64,000 nucleotides of DNA, from assembly GCA_000828975.1 (NCBI GenBank), contig AP014683.1, positions 2,995,700 to 3,059,699 of the forward strand, read 5' to 3'. Position 1 is the stretch's first letter. Each line of letters begins with the position of its first letter. A program made the translations under genes and the position numbers. Below, in pieces: positions 52,277 to 61,422 of this stretch. The notes under the pieces are model-generated. The model worked only from the letters and a program-made list of their open reading frames with translations, ran no database searches and was not told the DNA's origin. This DNA is from Burkholderiales bacterium GJ-E10 (GTDB lineage: Bacteria; Pseudomonadota; Gammaproteobacteria; Burkholderiales; Burkholderiaceae_F).

Positions 52277-53842
52277 ATGGGCACGGAGCATCTGGTCGAG
52301 TTGTCGCGGTTGCAGTTTGCCGCCACGGCGATGTACCACTTTTTATTTGTACCGCTGACCTTGGGCATGACGTGGCTGCTCGTCATCATGGAGAGCGTCT
52401 ACGTCATGACCAACAAGGTGGTCTACAAGGACATGACGCGCTTCTGGGGCAAGCTGTTCGGCATCAATTTCGCCCTGGGGGTCACGACCGGCATCACGAT
52501 GGAATTCCAGTTCGGTACGAACTGGGCGTACTACTCGCATTACGTCGGCGACATCTTCGGCGCGCCGCTGGCCATCGAGGGGCTGATGGCGTTTTTCCTG
52601 GAGTCGACGTTCATCGGGCTCTTCTTCTTCGGATGGGACCGTCTGTCCAAGGCGAAGCACCTGATGGTGACCGTGCTGATGGCCTTGGGAACCAATCTTT
52701 CGGCGCTGTGGATCCTCGTTGCCAATGCGTGGATGCAGCACCCCGTCGGAGCGGAGTTCAACTATCACACCATGCGCATGGAACTGACGAACTTCTGGGC
52801 CGTCTTGTTCAACCCGGACGCGCAGGCGAAGTTCGTGCACACGGTATCCGCGGGCTATGTGACCGGGGCGGTGTTCGTCCTCGCGATCTCGTCGTACTAC
52901 CTGCTCAAGGGTCGGGACGTCGAGTTCGCCAAGCGCAGCTTCCGCATCGCCGCGGCGTTCGGCCTGGCTTCGGCGCTGTCGGTGATCGTGCTCGGTGACG
53001 AATCCGGCTACATGGTCAGCGAGGCGCAGCAGACCAAGATGGCCGCGCTCGAAGCGATGTGGGACACGGAGCCCGCGCCGGCGGCGTTGAACCTGCTGGC
53101 CGGCGTCGACGAGAAGGCGCAGAAGAACGACTGGGAGATCAAGATCCCCTACCTGCTCGGCCTGATCGGCACCCGATCGGTCTCCCAGCAGATCCCGGGA
53201 ATCCACCAGATCGAGGCGCGCAACCACGACCGGATCATCTCCGGCATCCAGGCAGTCACGGCCCTGGAGGCGCTGCGGGCCCATCCCGACGACGCGCAGG
53301 CCAAGGCGCAGTTCGCGGCGCACGAAAAGGACCTGGGCTTCGGGCTGTTGCTGAAGCGCTACACGGACCACGTCGAGACCGCGACGCCGGCGATGATCGA
53401 TGCGGCGGCGCGGCTCACGATCCCGAAGGTCACGCCGATGTTCTGGGCGTTCCGGGTGATGGTCCTGTTCGGCTTCCTGATGCTGATGCTCTTCGTGGCG
53501 GCGTTCTGGAGCACGCTGAACGGGAAGTGCCTCAACCAGCGCCTGCTGCTGCGCTGGGCGCTGTTCATGCTGCCGGTGCCCTGGCTGACCTGCGAGCTGG
53601 GCTGGTTCGTCGCCGAGTACGGCCGGCAGCCCTGGACGATCTACGGCGTGCTGCCGACGGAACTGTCGGTGTCGAGCCTGAGCCCCGCCAGCCTGGTGGG
53701 ATCGATCGCCGGCTTCATCGGGTTCTACACCGTGCTGTTGTGCGCGGAGATGTACCTGATGGTGAAGTTCGCCCGCCTCGGCCCGAGTTCGCTGGGGACG
53801 GGACGGTATTCCGGTGAAAGCGCCCTGGCGCACGCGCACTGA
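52277..53842 (+). CDS. cydA: Cytochrome bd ubiquinol oxidase subunit I
   Basis: 521 residues, the long-Q-loop length. [23 protein letters not shown] supplies the first heme histidine; the conserved [13 protein letters not shown] lies in the C-terminal half; the region around 250-330 carries the quinol-binding loop. CydA holds hemes b558, b595 and d. The start at 52277 is preferred because the family begins at LVELSRLQF; the ribosome site is a modest TGGAGAA. Confidence 0.97.
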   Translation: MGTEHLVELSRLQFAATAMYHFLFVPLTLGMTWLLVIMESVYVMTNKVVYKDMTRFWGKLFGINFALGVTTGITMEFQFGTNWAYYSHYVGDIFGAPLAIEGLMAFFLESTFIGLFFFGWDRLSKAKHLMVTVLMALGTNLSALWILVANAWMQHPVGAEFNYHTMRMELTNFWAVLFNPDAQAKFVHTVSAGYVTGAVFVLAISSYYLLKGRDVEFAKRSFRIAAAFGLASALSVIVLGDESGYMVSEAQQTKMAALEAMWDTEPAPAALNLLAGVDEKAQKNDWEIKIPYLLGLIGTRSVSQQIPGIHQIEARNHDRIISGIQAVTALEALRAHPDDAQAKAQFAAHEKDLGFGLLLKRYTDHVETATPAMIDAAARLTIPKVTPMFWAFRVMVLFGFLMLMLFVAAFWSTLNGKCLNQRLLLRWALFMLPVPWLTCELGWFVAEYGRQPWTIYGVLPTELSVSSLSPASLVGSIAGFIGFYTVLLCAEMYLMVKFARLGPSSLGTGRYSGESALAHAH

Positions 53843-53856
53843 GACGGGAGAAAGAC

Positions 53857-54996
53857 ATGCTGGACTATCCGACTCTGAAAATCATCTGGTGGCTGCTGGT
53901 GGGCGTGCTGCTGGTCGGCTTCGCCGTGATGGACGGCCATGACATGGGCGTGGGAACGCTGCTGCCGTTCGTCGGCAAGAACGACGTCGAGCGGCGGATC
54001 GTGATCAACACCGTGGGACCCCACTGGGACGGCAACCAGGTGTGGTTCATCACCGGGGGCGGGGCGATCTTCGCAGCCTGGCCGCTGGTGTACGCGACGG
54101 CGTTCTCGGGGTTCTACTGGGCCATGCTGGCGGTACTGTGGGCGCTCTTCTTCCGGCCGGTCGGTTTCGACTACCGGAGCAAGATCGACAACCCCCGCTG
54201 GCGCGCGACCTGGGACTGGGGCCTGTTCGTGGGCGGCGCGGTGCCGCCGCTGATCTTCGGCGTGGCGTTCGGCAACCTGCTGCAGGGGGTGCCGTTCCAC
54301 TTCGATGAGCGGATGGTGTCGACCTACACCGGGACCTTCTGGCAGCTCCTCAACCCGTTCGCGCTGGTGTCCGGCGTGGTGAGCTCGGCGATGATCACGA
54401 TGCACGGCGCGGTGTATCTCGCGCACCGCACCGAAGGCGACGTCCACCGGCGTGCGGTGGCCGCCGCGCGTGGGGCCGGCCTCGTTCTGGTGCTGGCGTT
54501 CACCATCGCCGGAATCTGGCTGGCCAAGGGGATCGAAGGCTACGCCATCACCTCGGTCGTCGACCCGGCGGCCGCTGCCGATCCGCTCGGCAAGACGGTG
54601 GTACGCGAGGCCGGGGCGTGGCTCGCCAACTACCACAAGGCGCCGCTCACGATGCTGCTCCCGGCGCTCGCCTACCTCGGCGTGGCGGCGACGCTCGGGC
54701 TGCTCGGCAAGGCCCGGACCGGATGGGCGTTCGTGACTTCGTCGCTGGTGCTCGCCGGCGTGATCGGCACCGCGGGCGCCGCCATGTTCCCGTTCGTGAT
54801 GCCGTCCTCGACCGTGCCCGGCGACAGCCTTACGGTGTGGGACAGCGTTTCGAGCCACCTCACGCTCGGGATCATGTTCTGGGCGGCGATGATCTTCGTG
54901 CCGATCATCGTGGCCTACACGAGCTGGGCGTACAAGGTCATGGCCGGCAAGGTCACGGCCGCGTACGTGCGCGAACACGAGCACAGTGCGTATTGA
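53857..54996 (+). CDS. cydB: Cytochrome bd ubiquinol oxidase subunit II
   Basis: 379 residues. It opens DYPTLKIIWWLLVGVLLVGFAVMDGHDMGVGTLLP and contains GPHWDGNQVWFITGGGAIFAAWP, both signatures of CydB. It pairs with CydA to build the quinol-oxidising, oxygen-reducing complex. It lies 14 bases after cydA. Confidence 0.97.
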   Translation: MLDYPTLKIIWWLLVGVLLVGFAVMDGHDMGVGTLLPFVGKNDVERRIVINTVGPHWDGNQVWFITGGGAIFAAWPLVYATAFSGFYWAMLAVLWALFFRPVGFDYRSKIDNPRWRATWDWGLFVGGAVPPLIFGVAFGNLLQGVPFHFDERMVSTYTGTFWQLLNPFALVSGVVSSAMITMHGAVYLAHRTEGDVHRRAVAAARGAGLVLVLAFTIAGIWLAKGIEGYAITSVVDPAAAADPLGKTVVREAGAWLANYHKAPLTMLLPALAYLGVAATLGLLGKARTGWAFVTSSLVLAGVIGTAGAAMFPFVMPSSTVPGDSLTVWDSVSSHLTLGIMFWAAMIFVPIIVAYTSWAYKVMAGKVTAAYVREHEHSAY

Positions 54997-55013
54997 TGGG
55001 GGAGGACAAGATC

Positions 55014-55127
55014 ATGTGGTATTTCGCCTGGATTCTCGGTATCGGTTTTGCCTGCCTGCTCGCGATCCTCAACGCGATGTGGGGAGAGAACGAGGCGGGT
55101 CGCGCCAACGGAGACGGTGAATCGTGA
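55014..55127 (+). CDS. cydX: Cytochrome bd small subunit CydX
   Basis: 37 residues, starting MWYFAWILGIGFACLLAILN and continuing MWGENE, the conserved CydX pattern. The single helix binds CydA and stabilises the oxidase. GGGGGAGGA precedes the ATG at 55014 by about 8 bases. It is too short for routine gene callers. Confidence 0.93.
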   Translation: MWYFAWILGIGFACLLAILNAMWGENEAGRANGDGES

Positions 55128-55191
55128 CGCGCCGCCGTCCCCGCAGTCGCCCTGACTCCCCGCTCCGGGGGTTACCACCGGGTTTTCCGCC

Positions 55192-55659
55192 TTGAACCTC
55201 GCGGCCAAGCCCCGCACCCTGCTGCTGCCGCCGGCGCCGTATGCGCTGGCGGTGGCCGCCGGCTGGTGGCTGGACCGCAAGGTGCTGCACGTCCCCCTGG
55301 ACCTCGCCGGGGCCGCAAGGCCTGTGGCATGGTCTTTTTTCAGCGCCGGAATGGCGCTGTTTTTTTGGACGCTCTGGACCTTCTTCCGCCATCGCACCAC
55401 CGTCAATCCGTACAAGGGCGCGAGCGCGCTTTGCACCGGCGGCCCCTTCCGGTTCAGCCGCAACCCGATCTATGTCGGCGACTGGTGCTTCCTCCTCGGC
55501 GCCGCGGTATGGCTGCGCACGGCGTGGCCGCTCGTGTTCGCTCCGCTCATCTGGGCAAGCCTGCGCTATGCCGTGATCCGCCACGAGGAGGCGCACCTCG
55601 AGGCGCGCTTCGGCGAGGAATACCGGCGCTACAAGGCGCGGGTGCGCCGGTGGCTTTGA
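55192..55659 (+). CDS. Isoprenylcysteine carboxyl methyltransferase-like membrane protein
   Basis: 155 residues with four or five membrane helices. GPFRFSRNPIYVGDWCFLLG and the C-terminal EEAHLEARFGEEYRRYKARVRRW are the SAM-binding region of the ICMT/phospholipid-methyltransferase family. The start is a TTG at 55192 without a clear ribosome site. Its substrate is unknown; it may be co-transcribed with cyd. Confidence 0.85.
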   Translation: MNLAAKPRTLLLPPAPYALAVAAGWWLDRKVLHVPLDLAGAARPVAWSFFSAGMALFFWTLWTFFRHRTTVNPYKGASALCTGGPFRFSRNPIYVGDWCFLLGAAVWLRTAWPLVFAPLIWASLRYAVIRHEEAHLEARFGEEYRRYKARVRRWL

Positions 55660-55671
55660 CCGCGCCGGCGG

Positions 55672-56418
55672 TTACACGTACCCGGTCGCCAAGGCCCGCT
55701 GCCATTCCGGCCGGCCGCGGCGTCCGGCGAGGTCCGCCATGCTGTGGTGGTCGTAGGGAACGGAAATCAGCGACGCGGACCAGCCCGGGCTTCGGTCCGT
55801 TGGGTTGCGCTCGACGATGGCGTAGCGCGCATCGGGCGAGGCATTCTGCACGCGGTGCGGGGTCGGGCCGCAGGCAAGAAAACCGGGCAGCCCGACACTG
55901 CCGGGATTGACGATCCACTGGCCGCGCGCGGTCCGCACGCTGCGCGGCGTATGGCTGTGGCCGCAGAGCACCAGCGCCGCGGCCTCCCCTTCGAGGCGCG
56001 CTTCGATTTCGTCGTTCGTCGCCACGCGCAGGTGGGTGGGCTCGATGGTCTCCAGCAGGTACACCATGTCGGTCGTCGGCGTGGCGTGACAGGCGAACAC
56101 GTCTTCCGCGATGCGGTGATTCGGCGCCAGGGTGGCGATCCAGGCCCGTTCGGAGGGGCCGAGCTGCGTCCGGGCGTAGACGTCCGAACGGCCGCAGGCG
56201 CCGCGCTCGTCGAGGATCTGGCGCTCGTGGTTGCCGGCGAGCTGGATCCAGTTCCCCTGCGCCATCAGGAACTGCGCGGTTTCGCGCGGCAGCAGCGGGC
56301 CGGACAGGCTGTCGCCCAGGTTGACCACGGCGTCGACCCCGCGTCGCCGGAAGTCGGCGACCACGGCCTCAAGGGCCGGCAAATTGCCGTGTATGTCGGA
56401 AACGACCGCGAAACGCAT
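55672..56418 (-). CDS. Calcineurin-like metallophosphoesterase (YfcE type)
   Basis: 248 residues. VVSDIHGNLPALEAV, VNLGDSLSG, LAGNHERQI, VLCGHSHTPRSV and VNPGSVGLPG are all the metal-ligand motifs of YfcE-type phosphodiesterases. The start at 56418 is the only good one. It converges on the preceding gene and follows the HIT gene by 15 bases. Confidence 0.94.
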   Translation of the reverse strand: MRFAVVSDIHGNLPALEAVVADFRRRGVDAVVNLGDSLSGPLLPRETAQFLMAQGNWIQLAGNHERQILDERGACGRSDVYARTQLGPSERAWIATLAPNHRIAEDVFACHATPTTDMVYLLETIEPTHLRVATNDEIEARLEGEAAALVLCGHSHTPRSVRTARGQWIVNPGSVGLPGFLACGPTPHRVQNASPDARYAIVERNPTDRSPGWSASLISVPYDHHSMADLAGRRGRPEWQRALATGYV

Positions 56419-56433
56419 GACAGCCCCTCTGCT

Positions 56434-56913
56434 TCAATCCGCCGGATGTGCCGAGGCTTCGTTCACTTGCGGCATTTGCGCGATGACCCGATACAGTTCG
56501 GACCGTCGTGCGCGCTGCGTCGCCAGACGCGCCGGATCCGGGTCGCGGCGCCGCGTTCCCCAGACCGGATCGGGAAAGTGCGCATCGTCGGCGTAGCGGG
56601 CGATGACATGCCAATGCAGGTGCGGCACGACGTTGCCCAAGCTCGCCAGATTGATCTTGTCCGGGGCCAGCACCCGGCGGACCGCCGATTCCACTGCGAA
56701 CACCACCTCCATGATATGGACCCGCGCGCCGGCATCGAGTTCGCTCATCTCGCGGACGTGGGCGTTCCAGATCACGCGCAGGAAGCCGGGGTAGTCGGCA
56801 TCGTCGACCGCGACCACCCGCAGGCGGTCGTCGCGCCAGAGCACCGTTCCGCCGTCGGCGGCGCACAGCGGGCAGGCTGCGCGGTCTGCCGACCCTTCCG
56901 CCGCGGCGCTCAC
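56434..56913 (-). CDS. HIT-domain hydrolase
   Basis: 159 residues from a GTG that overlaps the stop of the oxidoreductase gene (GTGA). [13 protein letters not shown] carries the H-x-H-x-H nucleotide-hydrolysis motif, preceded by [13 protein letters not shown]. The N-terminus has CPLC, a possible zinc site. HIT proteins hydrolyse nucleotide phosphates such as adenylated metabolites. Confidence 0.93.
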   Translation of the reverse strand: MSAAAEGSADRAACPLCAADGGTVLWRDDRLRVVAVDDADYPGFLRVIWNAHVREMSELDAGARVHIMEVVFAVESAVRRVLAPDKINLASLGNVVPHLHWHVIARYADDAHFPDPVWGTRRRDPDPARLATQRARRSELYRVIAQMPQVNEASAHPAD

Positions 56914-59900
56914 AACAGCACCCGCTCGATGCCTCCCGCCGTCGCGCGCGCGACGAACTCCGGCAGCCAGTTCGCGCCCAGGATCCGTTGCGCCATCTCG
57001 ACCACGATGTATTCGGCTTCGACGGGGACGTCGTCGCGGTAGCGATGCAGGCCCTGCAGGCACGCCGGACAGGAGGTGAGCACCTTCATCTCGCCCTGGA
57101 ACCCGTCGGCGCGCAGCCGCGCGGCATCGCGTTCGAGTTCCGCCTGCTTGCGGAATCGGATCTGGGTGGAGACGTCGGGCCGCGACACCGCGAGCAGCCC
57201 CGCCTCGCCGCAGCAGCGCTCGCTGCGGCCGATGCGCGCGCCATCCTGCGTCTGCAGCAGCGCGTTGACGGTCTTGAGCGGCTCCTGCTGCTTCATCGGG
57301 CTGTGGCAGGGATCGTGATAGACGTAGCGCACGCCGGACACGCCGTCGACGCGGATCCCCCGCTCGGCGAGGAATTCGTGGATGTCGATGATGCGGCAGC
57401 CGGGGAAGATCGCGGGGAAGTCGTACCCCTGCAGCTGGTCGTAGCACGTGCCGCAGCTCACCACCACCGTCTTGATGTCGAGGTAGTTGAGCGTGTTGGC
57501 CACGCGGTGCAGCAGTACGCGGTTGTCGGTGATGATCTTCTGCGCGCGATCGAACTGGCCGCCGCCGCGCTGGGGATAGCCACAGCAGAGGTATCCCGGC
57601 GGCAGTACCGTCTGCACGCCCGCATGCCAGAGCATCGCCTGGGTCGCCAGGCCGACCTGCGAGAACAGCCGCTCGGAGCCGCAGCCCGGAAAATAGAACA
57701 CGGCCTCGCTGTCGATGCGGGTGCGTTGCGGATCGCGCACGATCGGGATGATGCGCATGTCCTCGATGCCCAGGAGGCCGCGCGCGGTGCGCGTGGGCAG
57801 CCCGCCCGGCAGGCGCTTGTTCACGAAGTGGATGGCCTGCGCCACGACGGCGGGTGCGCCGCCGGCCCCCGGCGTGCCGCGCGTCGTCGCGGGCGGATGG
57901 CGGGCCTGACGCGCCGACGGCAGCGCCAGCACCCGATGCCCGAGCTGCTGGGCGGCATAACCGAGCTGCACCAGGCCGGTCCGCAGCGCCTTGATGGTGC
58001 GTGGGCTGGTCGTGTCGAGGAACCACATCGATGCGCGCGCCACCGGCCGGAACGGCGCGTGTCCCATACGGCGCACGAGGTCGCGCATCGCCATCGACAC
58101 GTCGCCGAAGTCGATGTCCACCGGACAGGGGGTCAGGCATTTGTGGCAGATGGTGCAGTGTTCGCCGACGTCGCCGAACTGCTCCCAATGCCGGACGGAA
58201 ACGCCGCGGCGCGTCTGCTCTTCGTAGAGGAACGCCTCGACCAGCAGCGACACCGCGAGGATCTTGTTGCGCGGCGAATAGAGCAGGTTCGCGCGCGGCT
58301 CGTGGGTCGCGCACACCGGCTTGCATTTGCCGCAGCGCAGGCAGTTCTTGATCGCATCCGACACGCCCTTGAGATCGCTGTGCTGGAGGATCAGCGATTC
58401 GTGTCCCAGCAGGTTGAAGCTGGGCGTATAGGCGCGCCGCAGATCGGCGCCGGGCATGAGCTTGCCGCGGTTGAACCGGCCTTCGGGGTCGATCCGGTTC
58501 TTGTACTCGCGGAAGTCGTGCAGCTCGTCCTCGCGCAGGAACTCGAGCTTGGTGATGCCGATGCCGTGCTCGCCGGAGATCACGCCGCCGAGATCGCGCG
58601 CGACCTGCATGATGCGGGCGACGGCGCGCTCGGCCGTCTGCAGCATCGCGTAGTTGTCCGAATTGACGGGGATGTTGGTGTGCACGTTGCCGTCGCCGGC
58701 GTGCATGTGCAGCGCGACGAAGACCCGGCCCTTCAGCACGCGGGCATGGATGGCGTCGCAGGCGTCGAGAACCGGGCGGAACACGGCGCCGCCGAACACC
58801 CGCGCCAGGGGTTCGCGCACTTCGGTCTTCCAGGAGACGCGCAGGCGCCCGTCCTGCAGGTCCCGCAGATCGGTCTCGTCGCGCAGGTGGATCCAGCGCC
58901 GCCGCACCGTCGCCAGCAGTTCGAGCGCGCGGGGCACGCGGTCGCCCAGCAGCTCGGCGTTCTCCTGGCCGCGCGCGTCGGGATCGTCGCCGGGCGCGAG
59001 CGCGAGGTCCGAGCGCAGGTGGCGTTCGATCTCGTCGAGCAGTTCCAGCTTGTTGGCGATCGACAGTTCGATGTTCAGGCGCTCGACCGCATCGGTGTAG
59101 TCGCCCATCCGCTCGAGCGGAATGACGACATCCTCGTTGATCTTGAACGCATTGGTGTGGCGGGCGATCGCGGCGGTGCGCGCGCGGTCGGCCCAGAAGG
59201 CCTTGCGCGCCTCGGCGCTCACGGCGATGAAGCCCTCGCCTTCGCGCGCGTTGGCCATGCGCACGACTTCGGCGCAGGCGCGGGCGACCGCCCCCTCGTC
59301 GTCGCCGGCGACGTCGCCCAGCAGGACCATGCGCGGCAGGCCGCCGCGCGGCGAGCGCGTGGCATAGCCGACGGCGCGCAGATAGCGCGCGTCGAGGTGC
59401 TCGAGGCCGGAGAGTACCGCTCCGCCCGGTTCGGCACCGAGGTACGAGGTGATCTCGACGATCGCGGGGATGGCGTCGCGCACCGGGCCGAAGAATTCCA
59501 GGCAGAAGCTGCGCACGTGCTCCGGCATGCGGTGGACCACCCAGCGCGCGCTGGTGATGATGCCGTCGCAGCCTTCCTTCTGCACGCCTGGCAGGCCGCC
59601 GAGGAATTTGTCGGTGACGTCCTTTCCCAGGCCCGCCTTGCGGAAGAGCTCGCCGGGAATTTCCAGCCGCTCGCGTCGCAGTTCGCGCGCCTTGTCGGGG
59701 GCGCGCGTGCCGTCCTTCCAGACGAGGTCGAACCGCGCCACCTCGACGTCGTGGATCTTCCCGAGGTTGTGGTCGACGCGGTGGACTTCGAGCCAGTTGC
59801 CCTCGGGGTCGACCATGCGCCACCAGGCGAGGTTGTCGACCGCCGTTCCCCAGAGCACGGCCTTCTTGCCGCCCGCGTTCATGGCGATGTTGCCGCCGAC

Positions 59901-60824
59901 GCAGGAGGCGTCGGCGGACGTGGGGTCGACCGCGAACACGAAACCCGAGCGCTCGGCGGCTTCCGCGACGCGGCGGGTGACGACGCCCGCTTCGGTCCAC
60001 ACCGTCGGTGCTTCGGCCGCGCCTTCGGAGGCTCCGGCCGGCAGCGCGGTGGGCAACACGGAGGGCAATACTACGTGCTCGACCTCGCCGCAGCCCGTGA
60101 GCTTTTCGGTGTTGATGACCGCCGCGTCGGGAACCAGCGGCACCGCGCCGCCGGTGTAGCCGGTGCCGCCGCCGCGCGGAATGATGGTGAGCCCCAGGTC
60201 GATGCAGGCCCGCACGAGCTGCGGGATCTCCTCTTCGGTGTCCGGGTTGAGCACCACGAACGGCAATTCGACGCGCCAGTCCGTGGCATCGGTCACGTGG
60301 GAGACGCGGGCATAGGCGTCGAAACAGACGTTGTCGGCACGGGTATGGCGGCTGAATCGCCGCAGCGCGCGCCGGCGGAGGTCGCGCGCCCGCGTGAAGG
60401 AGGCCGCGAACGCGTCGACGGCGGCGGTCGCGGCCTGCACCAGCAGAACGACCTTGGCATCGCGGGCCGCTTCGCCCGGCTCGCGGCGCTGCTCGATTTC
60501 GCGCAGGCGGTAGCGCAGGGTCTCGACGACCGAGGCCAGGCGCTTGGGGTGGTCGAGCAGGTCGTCCTGCAGATAGGGGTTGCGCTGGATCGCCCAGATC
60601 TCGCCCAGCACCTCATAGAGCATGCGGGCGCTGCGCCCGGTGCGGCGCTCGGTGCGCAAGGCGTCGAGCGCCGTCCAGGCCTCCTCGCCCAGCAAGCGCA
60701 GGACGACCTCCCGATCCGAGAACGAGGTGTAGTTGTATGGGATCTCACGCAGGCGAGGGACCGGGTCCAGCCCAGGGATTCGTCCGATCTCGTGCTGCGG
60801 ATGCGGCTCTTGCGTGGCATTCAT
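56910..60824 (-). CDS. DUF3683/FAD-linked oxidase/Fe-S oxidoreductase fusion
   Basis: 1304 residues from the ATG at 60824. Residues 1-170 are DUF3683 ([21 protein letters not shown]). An FAD_binding_4 domain (about 175-450, [17 protein letters not shown]) and an FAD-oxidase C-terminal domain ([33 protein letters not shown]) follow. Then two 4Fe-4S motifs ([12 protein letters not shown] and [14 protein letters not shown]) and two CCG cysteine-rich domains ([27 protein letters not shown]). The layout is that of D-lactate/glycolate-type dehydrogenases fused into one chain and is typical of Betaproteobacteria. The electron donor is a 2-hydroxy acid by family, not proven. Earlier ATGs at 60851 and 60902 are possible. 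Confidence 0.93.
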   Translation of the reverse strand: MNATQEPHPQHEIGRIPGLDPVPRLREIPYNYTSFSDREVVLRLLGEEAWTALDALRTERRTGRSARMLYEVLGEIWAIQRNPYLQDDLLDHPKRLASVVETLRYRLREIEQRREPGEAARDAKVVLLVQAATAAVDAFAASFTRARDLRRRALRRFSRHTRADNVCFDAYARVSHVTDATDWRVELPFVVLNPDTEEEIPQLVRACIDLGLTIIPRGGGTGYTGGAVPLVPDAAVINTEKLTGCGEVEHVVLPSVLPTALPAGASEGAAEAPTVWTEAGVVTRRVAEAAERSGFVFAVDPTSADASCVGGNIAMNAGGKKAVLWGTAVDNLAWWRMVDPEGNWLEVHRVDHNLGKIHDVEVARFDLVWKDGTRAPDKARELRRERLEIPGELFRKAGLGKDVTDKFLGGLPGVQKEGCDGIITSARWVVHRMPEHVRSFCLEFFGPVRDAIPAIVEITSYLGAEPGGAVLSGLEHLDARYLRAVGYATRSPRGGLPRMVLLGDVAGDDEGAVARACAEVVRMANAREGEGFIAVSAEARKAFWADRARTAAIARHTNAFKINEDVVIPLERMGDYTDAVERLNIELSIANKLELLDEIERHLRSDLALAPGDDPDARGQENAELLGDRVPRALELLATVRRRWIHLRDETDLRDLQDGRLRVSWKTEVREPLARVFGGAVFRPVLDACDAIHARVLKGRVFVALHMHAGDGNVHTNIPVNSDNYAMLQTAERAVARIMQVARDLGGVISGEHGIGITKLEFLREDELHDFREYKNRIDPEGRFNRGKLMPGADLRRAYTPSFNLLGHESLILQHSDLKGVSDAIKNCLRCGKCKPVCATHEPRANLLYSPRNKILAVSLLVEAFLYEEQTRRGVSVRHWEQFGDVGEHCTICHKCLTPCPVDIDFGDVSMAMRDLVRRMGHAPFRPVARASMWFLDTTSPRTIKALRTGLVQLGYAAQQLGHRVLALPSARQARHPPATTRGTPGAGGAPAVVAQAIHFVNKRLPGGLPTRTARGLLGIEDMRIIPIVRDPQRTRIDSEAVFYFPGCGSERLFSQVGLATQAMLWHAGVQTVLPPGYLCCGYPQRGGGQFDRAQKIITDNRVLLHRVANTLNYLDIKTVVVSCGTCYDQLQGYDFPAIFPGCRIIDIHEFLAERGIRVDGVSGVRYVYHDPCHSPMKQQEPLKTVNALLQTQDGARIGRSERCCGEAGLLAVSRPDVSTQIRFRKQAELERDAARLRADGFQGEMKVLTSCPACLQGLHRYRDDVPVEAEYIVVEMAQRILGANWLPEFVARATAGGIERVLL

Positions 60825-61206
60825 GGCAGGTGACGGATTGTACCGTTGCATCGGCACGCGGCGGCCCGATAACCCCGAATCCCCCGGAACATGCACGGAC
60901 ATCGGCCCGCTCCGGTGACCATACGGACCACGCCCGGAACCCGTACGGAAAACGGCCGGGATCCGGCCTTCGGTTCTTGGCGAAGCGTCGGAAATCGATG
61001 CGGGTCGGCGATTTCCGCCAGATTAAGAAAGAAAAGCCGGGTCCGGACCGCCTAACTCTTCGATCTTCCATCCCCCTGCCGCCTTATAAAGTTTTTCGCA
61101 TCTCTGCCGTACCGGCACGCCGCGGATTTCGGCCGAAGCGGTCATCGCGGATCCGCTGCGGCCGAGTGCATCGCACGTCCAACGCAATCAGGAAGGAGAA
61201 AAACGA
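60825..61206. promoter_or_regulatory. Divergent intergenic region with -10-like TATAAA
   Basis: This 382-base gap separates the oxidoreductase and the small peptide gene. It has a lower G+C stretch at 61000-61110. TATAAA at 61085-61090 is a good rightward -10 element, but no convincing -35 is seen at 17 bases, so an activator or alternative sigma factor may be needed. AGGAAGGAG at 61190-61198 is the ribosome site for the peptide. Confidence 0.4.
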
Positions 61207-61371
61207 ATGGGAATGGCGATTTCCTCCGCCAGCATGGCGAATGCCGTGATGGCAAAACCGATGGCTGCAAAGCCTAGTGCGGCTCCTCCGGCGCCTTCCG
61301 CGCCGGCGGCGCCGCCCCCGCAGCTCGCGACCTCCGGGTCGTTGGGCACGAACGTCAATACCCACGCTTGA
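61207..61371 (+). CDS. 54-residue cysteine-free peptide, candidate precursor
   Basis: The frame starts ATG at 61207, 8 bases after a strong AGGAAGGAG site, and ends TGA at 61369-61371. Residues 1-22 are Met/Ala rich with Met at 1, 3, 10, 15 and 19 and Lys at 17 and 22. Residues 23-38 are Pro/Ala rich. The last 16 are Ser, Gly, Thr and Asn rich and end in His-Ala. There is no Cys, Asp or Glu and no membrane segment. No family is recognised. It is followed by a perfect palindrome, then by a WD40 protein and an FGE-like enzyme on the same strand. This order suggests a small protein or peptide that the two partners act on. Confidence 0.6.
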   Translation: MGMAISSASMANAVMAKPMAAKPSAAPPAPSAPAAPPPQLATSGSLGTNVNTHA

Positions 61372-61377
61372 TCGTTC

Positions 61378-61407
61378 CCGGCGGGCGGCGCATGCGCCGC
61401 CCGCCGG
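61378..61407. repeat. Perfect 30-bp palindrome between peptide gene and WD40 gene
   Basis: Every base from 61378 to 61392 pairs with 61407 down to 61393, with GCATGC at the centre and GGCGGGCGG in the left arm. It begins 6 bases after the peptide stop and ends 15 bases before the WD40 start. In RNA it would form a very stable hairpin followed by a pyrimidine-rich tract, acting as a partial terminator or as protection of the peptide message. As DNA it could bind a dimeric regulator. Confidence 0.75.
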
Positions 61408-61422
61408 TCCTCTTCTCTCCTC

